Shown here: piece by piece, positions 1-6,787 of the stretch
Position numbering within the stretch: the first letter of the stretch is position 1
Layout: the number at the start of each line of letters is the position of its first letter
Notes under the pieces: generated by a model
Told to the model about the DNA's origin: nothing
Database searches by the model: none
Seen by the model: the letters and a program-made list of their open reading frames with translations, nothing else
Program-made: the position numbers and the translations under genes
Assembly (NCBI GenBank): GCA_022843905.1
Contig: JALHMT010000004.1
Span: forward strand, 191,205 to 255,204
Length of the DNA stretch: 64,000 nt
Origin: Rubrivivax sp.
GTDB taxonomy: Bacteria; Pseudomonadota; Gammaproteobacteria; Burkholderiales; Burkholderiaceae_C
Direction of reading: 5' to 3'

Positions 1-515
1 AGAACCCGTCCTGGTTGTCGGGCGGCCTGCAGGTGCTGCCCAACCTCACCCTGCCCTACAACCGCATCGCCATCCTCGTGTTCGCGGCCCTGGTGCTGGC
101 CGGCGTGGCCCTGCTGATCTCGAAGACGCGGCTGGGCCTGTTCGTGCGCGGCGTGACGCAGAACCGCCGCATGGCCGCCTGCATGGGCGTGAACACCGCG
201 CGCGTGGACACCTATGCCTTCGCGCTCGGTTCGGGCATCGCGGGCCTGGCCGGTTGCGCGCTCAGCCAGGTCGGCAACGTGGGCCCGGACCTGGGCCAGG
301 GCTACATCGTCGACAGCTTCATGGTGGTGGTGCTGGGCGGCGTCGGCCAACTCGCCGGCACCGTCTACGCCGGACTCGGACTGGGCGTGCTGAACAAGCT
401 GCTGGAGGGCTGGCAAGGCGCAGTGCTGGCCAAGATCATGGTCCTGGTGCTGATCGTGATCTTCATACAGAAGCGACCACAGGGCATCTTCGCCATGAAA
501 GGCCGGGAGACATGA
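1..515 (+). CDS. urtB: Urea ABC transporter permease UrtB (3' part)
   Basis: This is the C-terminal 170 or so residues of a branched-chain-amino-acid-type permease; the start lies left of the window. The reading frame is open from the first bases and ends at TGA 513-515. It shows several hydrophobic segments and the permease loop around GLFVRGVTQNRRMAACMGV, where UrtB/LivH proteins contact the ATPase, then the ending QKRPQGIFAMKGRET typical of UrtB. Together with the next three genes it would form the inner-membrane urea importer UrtBC-DE; the binding protein UrtA is presumably upstream. The stop overlaps the next start as ATGA, so urtB and urtC are probably translationally coupled. The family call is secure; urea as substrate rests on the conserved urtBCDE order. 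Confidence 0.9.
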   Translation, partial: NPSWLSGGLQVLPNLTLPYNRIAILVFAALVLAGVALLISKTRLGLFVRGVTQNRRMAACMGVNTARVDTYAFALGSGIAGLAGCALSQVGNVGPDLGQGYIVDSFMVVVLGGVGQLAGTVYAGLGLGVLNKLLEGWQGAVLAKIMVLVLIVIFIQKRPQGIFAMKGRET

Positions 516-1660
516 CCCCCCCCCGAAGCGCCTTCGGCGCTCCCCCCCAGGGGGGCGACGCTGGCGGACCGGCGGAGCCGGTTCCGCGGCGTCTGCTGGG
601 GGTGCGAGGTTGGACTGGCGTCCTCCTCGCTGTGGTGTTTCTGGCGGGGGTGGTGCCTGTCCTGAATCTTTTCGTGCCGGAGGAGAGCGCCCTGCATCTG
701 AGCGGGTTCTATGTGAGCTTGCTGGGCAAGATCCTCTGCTACGCGATCTGCGCCCTGGCCATCGACCTCATCTGGGGCTACACGGGCATCCTGTCGCTGG
801 GCCACGGGCTGTTCTTCGCGCTGGGCGGCTACGGCATGGGCATGTACCTGATGCGACAGATCGGCACCGATGGCCAGTACAAGTCCGAGATGCCGGACTT
901 CATGGTCTTCCTGAACTGGAAAGAGTTTCCCTGGCACTGGGCCTGGAGCGACAGTTTCATCGGCCAGATGATCCTGGTGGTGCTGGTGCCCGGGCTGCTC
1001 GCCTTCGTGTTCGGCTACTTCGCCTTCCGCTCGCGCATCAAGGGGGTGTACTTCTCCATCATCACGCAGGCCCTGACCTTCGCCGCGATGCTGCTGTTCT
1101 TCCGCAACGAGACCGGCTTCGGCGGCAACAACGGCTTCACGGACTTCAAGCGCATCCTGGACATTCCCATCGCCACGCCCGACATGCGCGTGGTCCTGTG
1201 CGTGTTGAGCGGCCTGGTGCTGATCGGCTTCTACCTGATGTCGCGCGCCATCGTGCAGAGCAAGTACGGGCGCGTGCTGCAGGCCATCCGCGACGCCGAG
1301 ACGCGCGTCATGTTCACCGGCTACGACCCGGTGGCCTACAAGCTGAGCATCTGGACGCTGTCGGCCGTGATGTGCGCCGTGGCCGGGGCCTTGTACGTGC
1401 CGCAGGTGGGCATCATCAACCCCGGCGAGATGAGCCCCGCGGCCAGCATCGAGATGGCGATCTGGGCGGCCGTGGGCGGTCGGGCGACGCTCATCGGTCC
1501 CATCGTCGGGGCCTTCTTCGTCAACGGCGCCAAGAGCTGGTTCACCGTGGCCTTCCCCGAATACTGGCTGTTCTTCCTGGGCGCCCTGTTCATCGCGGTG
1601 ACGCTGTTCCTGCCCAACGGCATCATCGGCCTGCTGAAGAAGAAGGGAGAGCGCGAGTGA
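512..1660 (+). CDS. urtC: Urea ABC transporter permease UrtC
   Basis: A 382-residue inner-membrane permease of the LivM/UrtC type. The body from about residue 33 has eight to ten hydrophobic segments and typical UrtC stretches such as IDLIWGYTGILSLGHG and GRVLQAIRDAETRVMF. The ATG at 512 overlaps the urtB stop (ATGA) and has GGGAG just before it, so I chose it. The odd part is the N-terminus: residues 2-30 are encoded by a copy of the dispersed palindromic repeat (514-602), giving a low-complexity peptide (RSAFGAPPQGGDAGG and so on) not expected in UrtC. A GTG at 602, exactly at the end of the repeat, would give a conventional 352-residue protein and is the main alternative start. It partners UrtB as the second transmembrane subunit and is followed by urtD with a GTGA overlap. 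Confidence 0.9.
   Translation: MTPPRSAFGAPPQGGDAGGPAEPVPRRLLGVRGWTGVLLAVVFLAGVVPVLNLFVPEESALHLSGFYVSLLGKILCYAICALAIDLIWGYTGILSLGHGLFFALGGYGMGMYLMRQIGTDGQYKSEMPDFMVFLNWKEFPWHWAWSDSFIGQMILVVLVPGLLAFVFGYFAFRSRIKGVYFSIITQALTFAAMLLFFRNETGFGGNNGFTDFKRILDIPIATPDMRVVLCVLSGLVLIGFYLMSRAIVQSKYGRVLQAIRDAETRVMFTGYDPVAYKLSIWTLSAVMCAVAGALYVPQVGIINPGEMSPAASIEMAIWAAVGGRATLIGPIVGAFFVNGAKSWFTVAFPEYWLFFLGALFIAVTLFLPNGIIGLLKKKGERE
514..602 (+). repeat. Palindromic intergenic repeat, copy A (inside urtC)
   Basis: Copy A of a family with five members here. In order it carries a small hairpin (GCGCC-TTC-GGCGC), a C-run/G-run hairpin, and a larger cruciform with outer arms ending TCCGCGGCGT around an inner CCGGC-GGA-GCCGG hairpin. 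It begins at the urtB stop codon and is read through as codons 2-30 of urtC. It matches copy B at about nine of ten positions by eye. Confidence 0.88.
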
Positions 1661-2496
1661 CGCCCGACCTGATGGATGCCGGCGCCAAGGCGCTGGCCGC
1701 CCACCAGGAGCGCAGCCGCCCGTTCACCGCGGCAGAGCCCTACTTCGCACAGGGCGTGGCGCTCTACGTCGACGGCATCACCGTCAGCTTCGACGGATTC
1801 AAGGCGCTCAACGACCTGTCGCTGACCATCAACGTGGGCGAGCTGCGCTGCATCATCGGGCCCAACGGCGCCGGCAAGACGACGATGATGGACTGCATCA
1901 CCGGCAAGACCCGGCCCGATGCCGGCAAGGTGTTCTTCGGCTCGAACATCGACCTGCTGCGCCTGACGGAACCGGCGATCGCGCAGATCGGCGTCGGCCG
2001 CAAGTTCCAGAAGCCCACGGTGTACGAACAGCTCACCGTCTTCGAGAACCTCGAGCTGGCCCTGAAGGCCGACCGCAGCGTGCGGGCTTCGTTGTTCTTC
2101 CGCCTGAGCGGCGTGCAGCTCGACCGCATCGGCGAGGTCCTTCAGCTGATTCATCTGACGAACGAGGCGCAGCGCATCGCCGGCCTGCTGAGCCACGGGC
2201 AGAAGCAGTGGCTTGAGATCGGCATGCTGCTGATGCAGGACCCCAAGCTGCTGCTGCTGGACGAACCGGTGGCCGGCATGACCGACGAAGAGACCGAGCG
2301 CACGGCCGAGCTGTTCCTGAGCCTCGAAGGCCAGCACTCGCTGGTGGTGGTCGAACACGACATGAAGTTCGTCGACCAGCTCACGCAGGGTCGCAAGACC
2401 GTCACCGTGCTGCACGAAGGCAGCGTGCTGGCCGAGGGGCTGCTGAAGGACGTGCAGGCCAACCAGAAGGTGGTGGAGGTCTATCTTGGGAGGTGA
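1657..2496 (+). CDS. urtD: Urea ABC transporter ATP-binding protein UrtD
   Basis: A 279-residue cytoplasmic ABC ATPase of the LivG/UrtD class that powers the UrtBC permease. It shows Walker A GPNGAGKTTMMD (around residue 69), the Q-loop region GRKFQKPTVYEQLTV, the UrtD-style signature LSHGQKQWLEIG, Walker B LLLLDEPVAGMTD and the switch histidine in VVVEHDMKFV. The GTG at 1657 overlaps the urtC stop (GTGA); an ATG five codons later is a possible alternative. The roughly 30 residues before the ABC core are usual for UrtD. A repeat copy starts two bases after the stop. Confidence 0.95.
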   Translation: MTPDLMDAGAKALAAHQERSRPFTAAEPYFAQGVALYVDGITVSFDGFKALNDLSLTINVGELRCIIGPNGAGKTTMMDCITGKTRPDAGKVFFGSNIDLLRLTEPAIAQIGVGRKFQKPTVYEQLTVFENLELALKADRSVRASLFFRLSGVQLDRIGEVLQLIHLTNEAQRIAGLLSHGQKQWLEIGMLLMQDPKLLLLDEPVAGMTDEETERTAELFLSLEGQHSLVVVEHDMKFVDQLTQGRKTVTVLHEGSVLAEGLLKDVQANQKVVEVYLGR

Positions 2497-2497
2497 C

Positions 2498-2584
2498 GAC
2501 CACCCCCGCAGCGCCTTCGGCGCTCCCCCTCGAGGGGGCGACGCTGGCGGACCGGCGGAGCCGGATCCGCGGCGTTTGCTTGGG
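2498..2584 (+). repeat. Palindromic intergenic repeat, copy B (urtD-urtE)
   Basis: Copy B fills nearly all of the urtD-urtE spacer. It contains the GCGCC-TTC-GGCGC hairpin, a perfect CCCCCTCGAGGGGG hairpin, and the cruciform core with inner CCGGCGGAGCCGG between ACGC and GGCGT arms. It starts two bases after the urtD stop and ends about twelve bases before the urtE GTG. Same orientation as the other four copies. Confidence 0.9.
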
Positions 2585-2596
2585 AAAACCGAGGCC

Positions 2597-3289
2597 GTGC
2601 TTCGGGTCGATGGCTTGAACCAGTATTACGGGGGCTCGCACATCCTGCGCAACCTGGGCTTCGAGGCGCGGCTGGGCGAAGTCACGGTGGTGCTGGGCCG
2701 CAACGGCGTGGGCAAGACCACGCTGCTGAAAAGCCTGATGGGGGTGGTGCCGGTGAAGACCGGCAGCGTCGTCTTCGATGGCGGCGACATCACCAAGGCG
2801 ACCTCCTACGACCGGGTGCGCCGCGGCATCGGCTACGTGCCCCAGGGCCGCGAGATCTTCGGCCGGCTGACCGTCGAGGAGAACCTGCGCATGGGCCTGG
2901 CCTCCAAGCCCGGCGGCACGCCCATCCCGACCGAGCTTTTCGAGCTGTTCCCGGTGCTCAGGCAGATGATCAACCGCCGCGGCGGCGACCTGTCCGGCGG
3001 CCAGCAGCAGCAGCTGGCCATTGCACGCGCCCTGGCGGCGGGACCGAAGCTGCTGATGCTGGACGAGCCCACCGAAGGCATCCAGCCCAGCATCATCAAG
3101 GACATCGGCCGCGTCATCCGCATGCTGGCCGACCGCGGCACCATGGCCATCGTGCTGGTGGAGCAGTACTACGACTTCGCCGCGGAGCTGGCCGACCAGT
3201 ACCTGGTGATGGAACGCGGCGAGATCATCCAGCGCGGTCTGGGCGCCGACATGGAAGCCGACGGCGTGCGGAAGAAGATGTCGATCTGA
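2597..3289 (+). CDS. urtE: Urea ABC transporter ATP-binding protein UrtE
   Basis: A 230-residue ABC ATPase of the LivF/UrtE class, the second nucleotide-binding subunit of the urea importer. Motifs are GRNGVGKTTLLK (Walker A), LSGGQQQQLAIARAL (signature), LLMLDEPTEGIQ (Walker B) and VEQYYDFA (switch region). The frame is open further upstream through repeat copy B, but homologues begin at the equivalent of MLRVDGLNQYYGGSH, which matches the GTG at 2597, so the repeat is left outside the protein. It ends the urt operon; a 36-base gap separates it from the convergent fdhD. Confidence 0.93.
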   Translation: MLRVDGLNQYYGGSHILRNLGFEARLGEVTVVLGRNGVGKTTLLKSLMGVVPVKTGSVVFDGGDITKATSYDRVRRGIGYVPQGREIFGRLTVEENLRMGLASKPGGTPIPTELFELFPVLRQMINRRGGDLSGGQQQQLAIARALAAGPKLLMLDEPTEGIQPSIIKDIGRVIRMLADRGTMAIVLVEQYYDFAAELADQYLVMERGEIIQRGLGADMEADGVRKKMSI

Positions 3290-3325
3290 GGAGCGCAGGC
3301 GCGCAGGTGGCTCGGCCGCTGCCGG

Positions 3326-4237
3326 TCACCCCGCCACGACTCGCACCGGTGCTCGCTGCGGTTCGGGCTCGGAGTCGAAACGCTCGGAGCCCGTGTAGCA
3401 GAGGAAATGCTTGTTGGCGGCGCGGCCGAACAAGGTCATGCCCAGCCGCTGCGCCATCTCGTGACCCATGGCCGTGACGCCGTTGCGGGACACCACGATG
3501 GGCACGCCGATCTGTGCTGCCTTCATCACCATTTCGCTGGTCAGGCGTCCCGTGGTGTAGAAGGTCTTGTCGCCGCCGGGCACGTCGTGCAGGGCCATCC
3601 AGCCGGTGATGGTGTCGATGGCGTTGTGGCGGCCCACGTCTTCCACGAACATCAGCATCTCGCTGCCCCGGAAGAGCGCGCAGCCGTGCACCGAACCCGC
3701 CTTGCGGTGGATGCTGTCCTGCTGGCGCATGGTCTCCAGCATGCGCACCAGCGTGCCCTGGCGGATGCGGGCTTCCTGCGCCGATGGCAGGCGAACGGCA
3801 TCGATCTGCGACATCACGTCGCCGAAGACCGTGCCCTGGCCGCAGCCGGTGGTGACGACCCGGCGCGCGGTCCTGGCCTCGATGTCCTGCACGCCGGCGC
3901 GCGTCTTGACCGCGGCGGCGTGAACGTCCCAGTCGACGGTGATCGACTCCACCTCGGCAGCATGAGCGATGAGGCGCTGGTTGCGCAGATAACCCAGCAC
4001 CAGCAGTTCGGGGCAGGCGCCCAGCGTCATCAAGGTGACCAGCTCGCGCTTGTCGACGAAGATCGTCAGCGGCCGCTCGGCCGGGATGTGGATGACCCGC
4101 TTGCCGCCGTACTCGTCGACGATCTGGATCTCCCGCAGCAGTTCGCAGCGGGCGTCGGTCAGTCGCGGCGCATCGGCCACCAACCGGTAGCGGTCGGGCT
4201 CGCCCAAAGGGCCGTGCAGCAGATCGGCTTGGCTCAT
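3326..4237 (-). CDS. fdhD: Formate dehydrogenase accessory sulfurtransferase FdhD
   Basis: A 303-residue cytoplasmic protein of the FdhD family. FdhD carries sulfur from the cysteine desulfurase IscS to the molybdenum cofactor and is required for formate dehydrogenase activity. The sequence shows the conserved stretches RPLTIFVDKRELVTLMTLG, TTGCGQGTVFG and FVEDVGRHNAIDTI. The E. coli protein uses a CxxC pair at the active loop; here only one cysteine (about residue 131, in GCGQG) is visible, which I understand to be common in betaproteobacterial FdhD. The ATG at 4237 begins MSQADLLHGP; the frame runs further upstream but overlaps the preceding gene. Last gene of the minus-strand formate dehydrogenase group and probably serves both enzymes in the window. 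Confidence 0.93.
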   Translation of the reverse strand: MSQADLLHGPLGEPDRYRLVADAPRLTDARCELLREIQIVDEYGGKRVIHIPAERPLTIFVDKRELVTLMTLGACPELLVLGYLRNQRLIAHAAEVESITVDWDVHAAAVKTRAGVQDIEARTARRVVTTGCGQGTVFGDVMSQIDAVRLPSAQEARIRQGTLVRMLETMRQQDSIHRKAGSVHGCALFRGSEMLMFVEDVGRHNAIDTITGWMALHDVPGGDKTFYTTGRLTSEMVMKAAQIGVPIVVSRNGVTAMGHEMAQRLGMTLFGRAANKHFLCYTGSERFDSEPEPQRAPVRVVAG

Positions 4238-4247
4238 GCGCAGCAGC

Positions 4248-4646
4248 TTAGGGCTTCTTGCTGCCCTGCTCGGCCGACGGGGTCTTGACGTTGGGCGGCG
4301 CCGTGGCGGTCTTGGCCGGTGAATGCGCCCCGGCTGCTTCGAGCGGTGGCGGCGGCGTGTAGACGAAGGGCCCGGGGTCGGCGCAGGCCGGCGTCGCCGT
4401 GGGCGGCTTGACCTCCTTGCCGGCCTTCTTGACTTCGGCCTGATACACCGCCGCCAGGCGATCCATGGACTTGCACAGCTGGTAGTTCGCCACCTGGTTG
4501 CCATGGGCGGCCTTGGCCGCATTCTCGGCAGCCTTGGCCTTGGCTTCGTCGCTCAGCGGAGGCAGCTTGGCGTGCGCCACCCCTGCGAGCAGCAGACCTG
4601 CCAGGGTCGCGGCCAGCAGCAAGGGCCGGCTGGGAAGCATCTTCAT
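4248..4646 (-). CDS. Small secreted protein of the formate dehydrogenase operon
   Basis: A 132-residue protein I cannot assign to a characterised family. Residues 1-26 form a clear Sec signal peptide (MKMLPSRPLLLAATLAGLLL then AGVAHA). The mature part is rich in Ala, Lys and Pro, contains two cysteines (CKSMDRL and PACADPGP) and ends in a Pro/Lys tail, so a periplasmic location is expected. It sits between fdhC and fdhD, ten bases from fdhD, and is probably co-transcribed. The two cysteines could form a disulfide; a structural or assembly role for the periplasmic enzyme is inference only. Confidence 0.75.
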   Translation of the reverse strand: MKMLPSRPLLLAATLAGLLLAGVAHAKLPPLSDEAKAKAAENAAKAAHGNQVANYQLCKSMDRLAAVYQAEVKKAGKEVKPPTATPACADPGPFVYTPPPPLEAAGAHSPAKTATAPPNVKTPSAEQGSKKP

Positions 4647-4685
4647 CGTCTTGTCTCCGGGGTCGGGTTCGGGTCGGCCAGGCTG

Positions 4686-5834
4686 TCAGGCCTGCGGCGT
4701 GGCGCTGCCCAAAGGTGGCGCATCGGGTCGAGAACGCTGTGCAGGGATCTTGCCCGCCTTGATGTCCTCGTACCACCACTCGTGATGTTCCTTGGCCCAG
4801 CCTTCGTCGACGTAGCCGGTGCGCATCGCGCCGTAGGCGCCCTTCATGCCCACCGTGCCGATGTAGATGTGTCCGAGGAACATGGCCATCATCAGCACCG
4901 CACCCACGGCGTGGATCATGTGGGCCACCTGCATCTCGCCGCGCGTGTCACCCAGCCCGGGCACCAGCAGGTCGAGCACCAGCCCCGAGCCGACGACGAT
5001 CAGGCCGATCAGGAAGACGCCGCCCCAGAACAGCAGCTTCTCGGCCGCATTGAAGCGGTGCGAAGGCACCTCGTGCCCGCTGAGCAGGCCGCCGCCGCGG
5101 CGCAGCCAGTGCAGGTCACCCTTGGCGGGCAGGTTGTCGCGGATGAAGGTGAAGATCACGACCAGCAGCGACACCGCGAACAGCGGGCCGGCGAAGTTGT
5201 GCACCGTCTTCAGTCCATAGCTCAACCAGCCGAACAGCGTGGCACCCATCACCGGCAACAGAAAGAACTTGCCGAAGGCGATGACGATGCCCGACACCGC
5301 CAGCACCACGAAGGCGATGGCGTTCGACCAGTGCGCAGCGCGCTCGAAGGGAGTGAAACGCTCGATCCTGCGGCCGGTGTCGGGCACGTGGCCGCCGAGT
5401 TGGCCCTTGCGCCAGTAGAAGATGGCGATGGCCAGTGCGACGATCACCAGCAGCGAGCCGCCGTAGGGAATGATCCAGTTGTTGCGCACCTGCCTCCAGG
5501 CTTCACCGGCCGACGTGAAGCGCGAGCCGGGGTACTGCACGAACTCCTGTATCAGCACGCCCTGTTCCGCCCCCGGCAGGCTGCTGTAGCCGGCCTTGGC
5601 ACCCGACTCGCGCACGTCGCGCCAGAAGGGCGCGTTGTTGCCGGGCTGGGTCGCTGCACGCTGTGCATTGCTCTCGCCGGGTTGCGGCTCGGCAGGCGCC
5701 ACGAAACCGGCCGGCGGGCCCTTGGGCGCGACCGCCTCGGACGCGGTCGGCGCGGCCGGCTGGGCCGAGGTGGCGCCGATGGCGACACAGGCCCACATCG
5801 CACCGACGATCAGTATGCGCATCGTGCTCAGCAT
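4686..5834 (-). CDS. fdhC: Formate dehydrogenase gamma subunit (cytochrome b)
   Basis: A 382-residue membrane subunit of the FdhC/FdoI family that passes electrons from the iron-sulfur subunit to quinone. After a signal peptide (about 1-25) there is an unusual periplasmic stretch of about 100 residues, one transmembrane helix (near 110-130), then the four-helix di-heme b core starting ERFTPFERAAHWSNAIAFV. Histidines usable as heme ligands are visible in AAHWSNA, KTVHNFAGP, VAHMIHAVG and LGHIYIG. An AAAGGA Shine-Dalgarno lies six bases before the ATG at 5834. E. coli FdoI has about 210 residues; the extra length is the N-terminal domain, as in Wolinella/Campylobacter-type FdhC. Confidence 0.9.
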   Translation of the reverse strand: MLSTMRILIVGAMWACVAIGATSAQPAAPTASEAVAPKGPPAGFVAPAEPQPGESNAQRAATQPGNNAPFWRDVRESGAKAGYSSLPGAEQGVLIQEFVQYPGSRFTSAGEAWRQVRNNWIIPYGGSLLVIVALAIAIFYWRKGQLGGHVPDTGRRIERFTPFERAAHWSNAIAFVVLAVSGIVIAFGKFFLLPVMGATLFGWLSYGLKTVHNFAGPLFAVSLLVVIFTFIRDNLPAKGDLHWLRRGGGLLSGHEVPSHRFNAAEKLLFWGGVFLIGLIVVGSGLVLDLLVPGLGDTRGEMQVAHMIHAVGAVLMMAMFLGHIYIGTVGMKGAYGAMRTGYVDEGWAKEHHEWWYEDIKAGKIPAQRSRPDAPPLGSATPQA

Positions 5835-5859
5835 TGCTTTTCCTTTGGGGTCCAGGTGC

Positions 5860-6102
5860 TCAGGGCGCCGAGGCGCGTGAGTACTCGTTCTGGCCCTGGC
5901 TGCGGTTCTTCATCTGGGCTTCCCAGCTGGCGGCATCACCGGCCTTCCAGCCCGGCACGCCATGGCCGTTGTCCGCCCCGCGGTAGGCAGCCACGTCCGC
6001 CTTGCGGGTGCCGGATGTCTGGGGCTTCTCGCCGCAGGCCGCGAGCAGGGCCAGCGCCGCAAGACCCAGGACCGCGCGGCCCGCCTTCGGGAATCGCATC
6101 AT
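5860..6102 (-). CDS. Small lipoprotein of the formate dehydrogenase operon
   Basis: An 80-residue predicted lipoprotein. Residues 1-22 are a signal peptide ending in the lipobox LLAAC, so Cys22 would be lipidated and the rest periplasmic or membrane-anchored. The mature part has a Trp-containing motif (GVPGWKAGDAASWEAQMKNR) and no known domain. Its ATG overlaps the fdhB stop (ATGA) and fdhC follows 25 bases later, so it belongs to the enzyme's operon. An assembly or anchoring role is inference. Confidence 0.8.
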   Translation of the reverse strand: MMRFPKAGRAVLGLAALALLAACGEKPQTSGTRKADVAAYRGADNGHGVPGWKAGDAASWEAQMKNRSQGQNEYSRASAP

Positions 6103-6725
6103 GACCTGGCCGGCTTCGTTGCCGAGCCGCCGGCACCGCTGGGCTTGCCGTAGGCGGTGCCCCAGCCCCAGACCTCGCTGCCCTTGCCCCGTGTCATGAC
6201 CCGGGTGCGGAAGATGTCAGCCACCACGTCGCCGTCGCCACCGATCAGCGCCTTGGTCGAGCACATCTCGGCGCAGGCGGGCAGCTTGCCTTCGGCCAGA
6301 CGGTTGCGGCCGTACTTCTCGTTCTCGGCCGCGCTGCCGTTGGCTTCGGGGCCGCCGGCGCAGAAGGTGCACTTGTCCATCTTGCCGCGCATGCCGAAGG
6401 TGCCGTTGCTGGGGAACTGCGGCGCGCCGAAGGGGCAGGCGTAGCTGCAGTAGCCGCACCCGATGCAGGTGTCCTTGTCGTGCAGCACCACGCCTTCCTC
6501 GGTGCGGTAGAAGCAGTCGACGGGGCACACCGCCATGCAGGGGGCGTCGCTGCAGTGCATGCAGGCCACCGAGATGCTGCGCTCGCCGGGCACGCCGTCG
6601 TTGAGGGTCACGACGCGGCGTCGGTTGACGCCCCAGGGCACGTCGTTCTCGGCCTTGCAGGCCGTGACGCAGCCGTTGCACTCGATGCAACGCTCGGCGT
6701 CGCAGATGAACTTCATTCGGGCCAT
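6099..6725 (-). CDS. fdhB: Formate dehydrogenase beta subunit (4Fe-4S)
   Basis: A 208-residue electron-transfer subunit with four cysteine clusters: CIECNGCVTACK near the N-terminus, CMHCSDAPCMAVCP, CIGCGYCSYACP, and a split set CTFC...CAEMC. This is the pattern of a four [4Fe-4S] ferredoxin of the FdhB/FdoH/HybA class linking FdhA to cytochrome b. Unlike E. coli FdoH (about 300 residues) it has no C-terminal membrane helix, matching the shorter Wolinella-type FdhB. It follows fdhA by 62 bases and overlaps the lipoprotein gene by four. Confidence 0.92.
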   Translation of the reverse strand: MARMKFICDAERCIECNGCVTACKAENDVPWGVNRRRVVTLNDGVPGERSISVACMHCSDAPCMAVCPVDCFYRTEEGVVLHDKDTCIGCGYCSYACPFGAPQFPSNGTFGMRGKMDKCTFCAGGPEANGSAAENEKYGRNRLAEGKLPACAEMCSTKALIGGDGDVVADIFRTRVMTRGKGSEVWGWGTAYGKPSGAGGSATKPARS

Positions 6726-6787
6726 GGTTCAGGTCTCCAGGAATTCGCTCGGAACGGTCGGACAGGGGGTGATGCAGGGCAGGCGGA

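Noticed and set aside
2486-2596. UrtE starting upstream within repeat copy B
   Set aside because: It would need a TTG start inside urtD and add a repeat-encoded peptide; homologues begin at the GTG at 2597.
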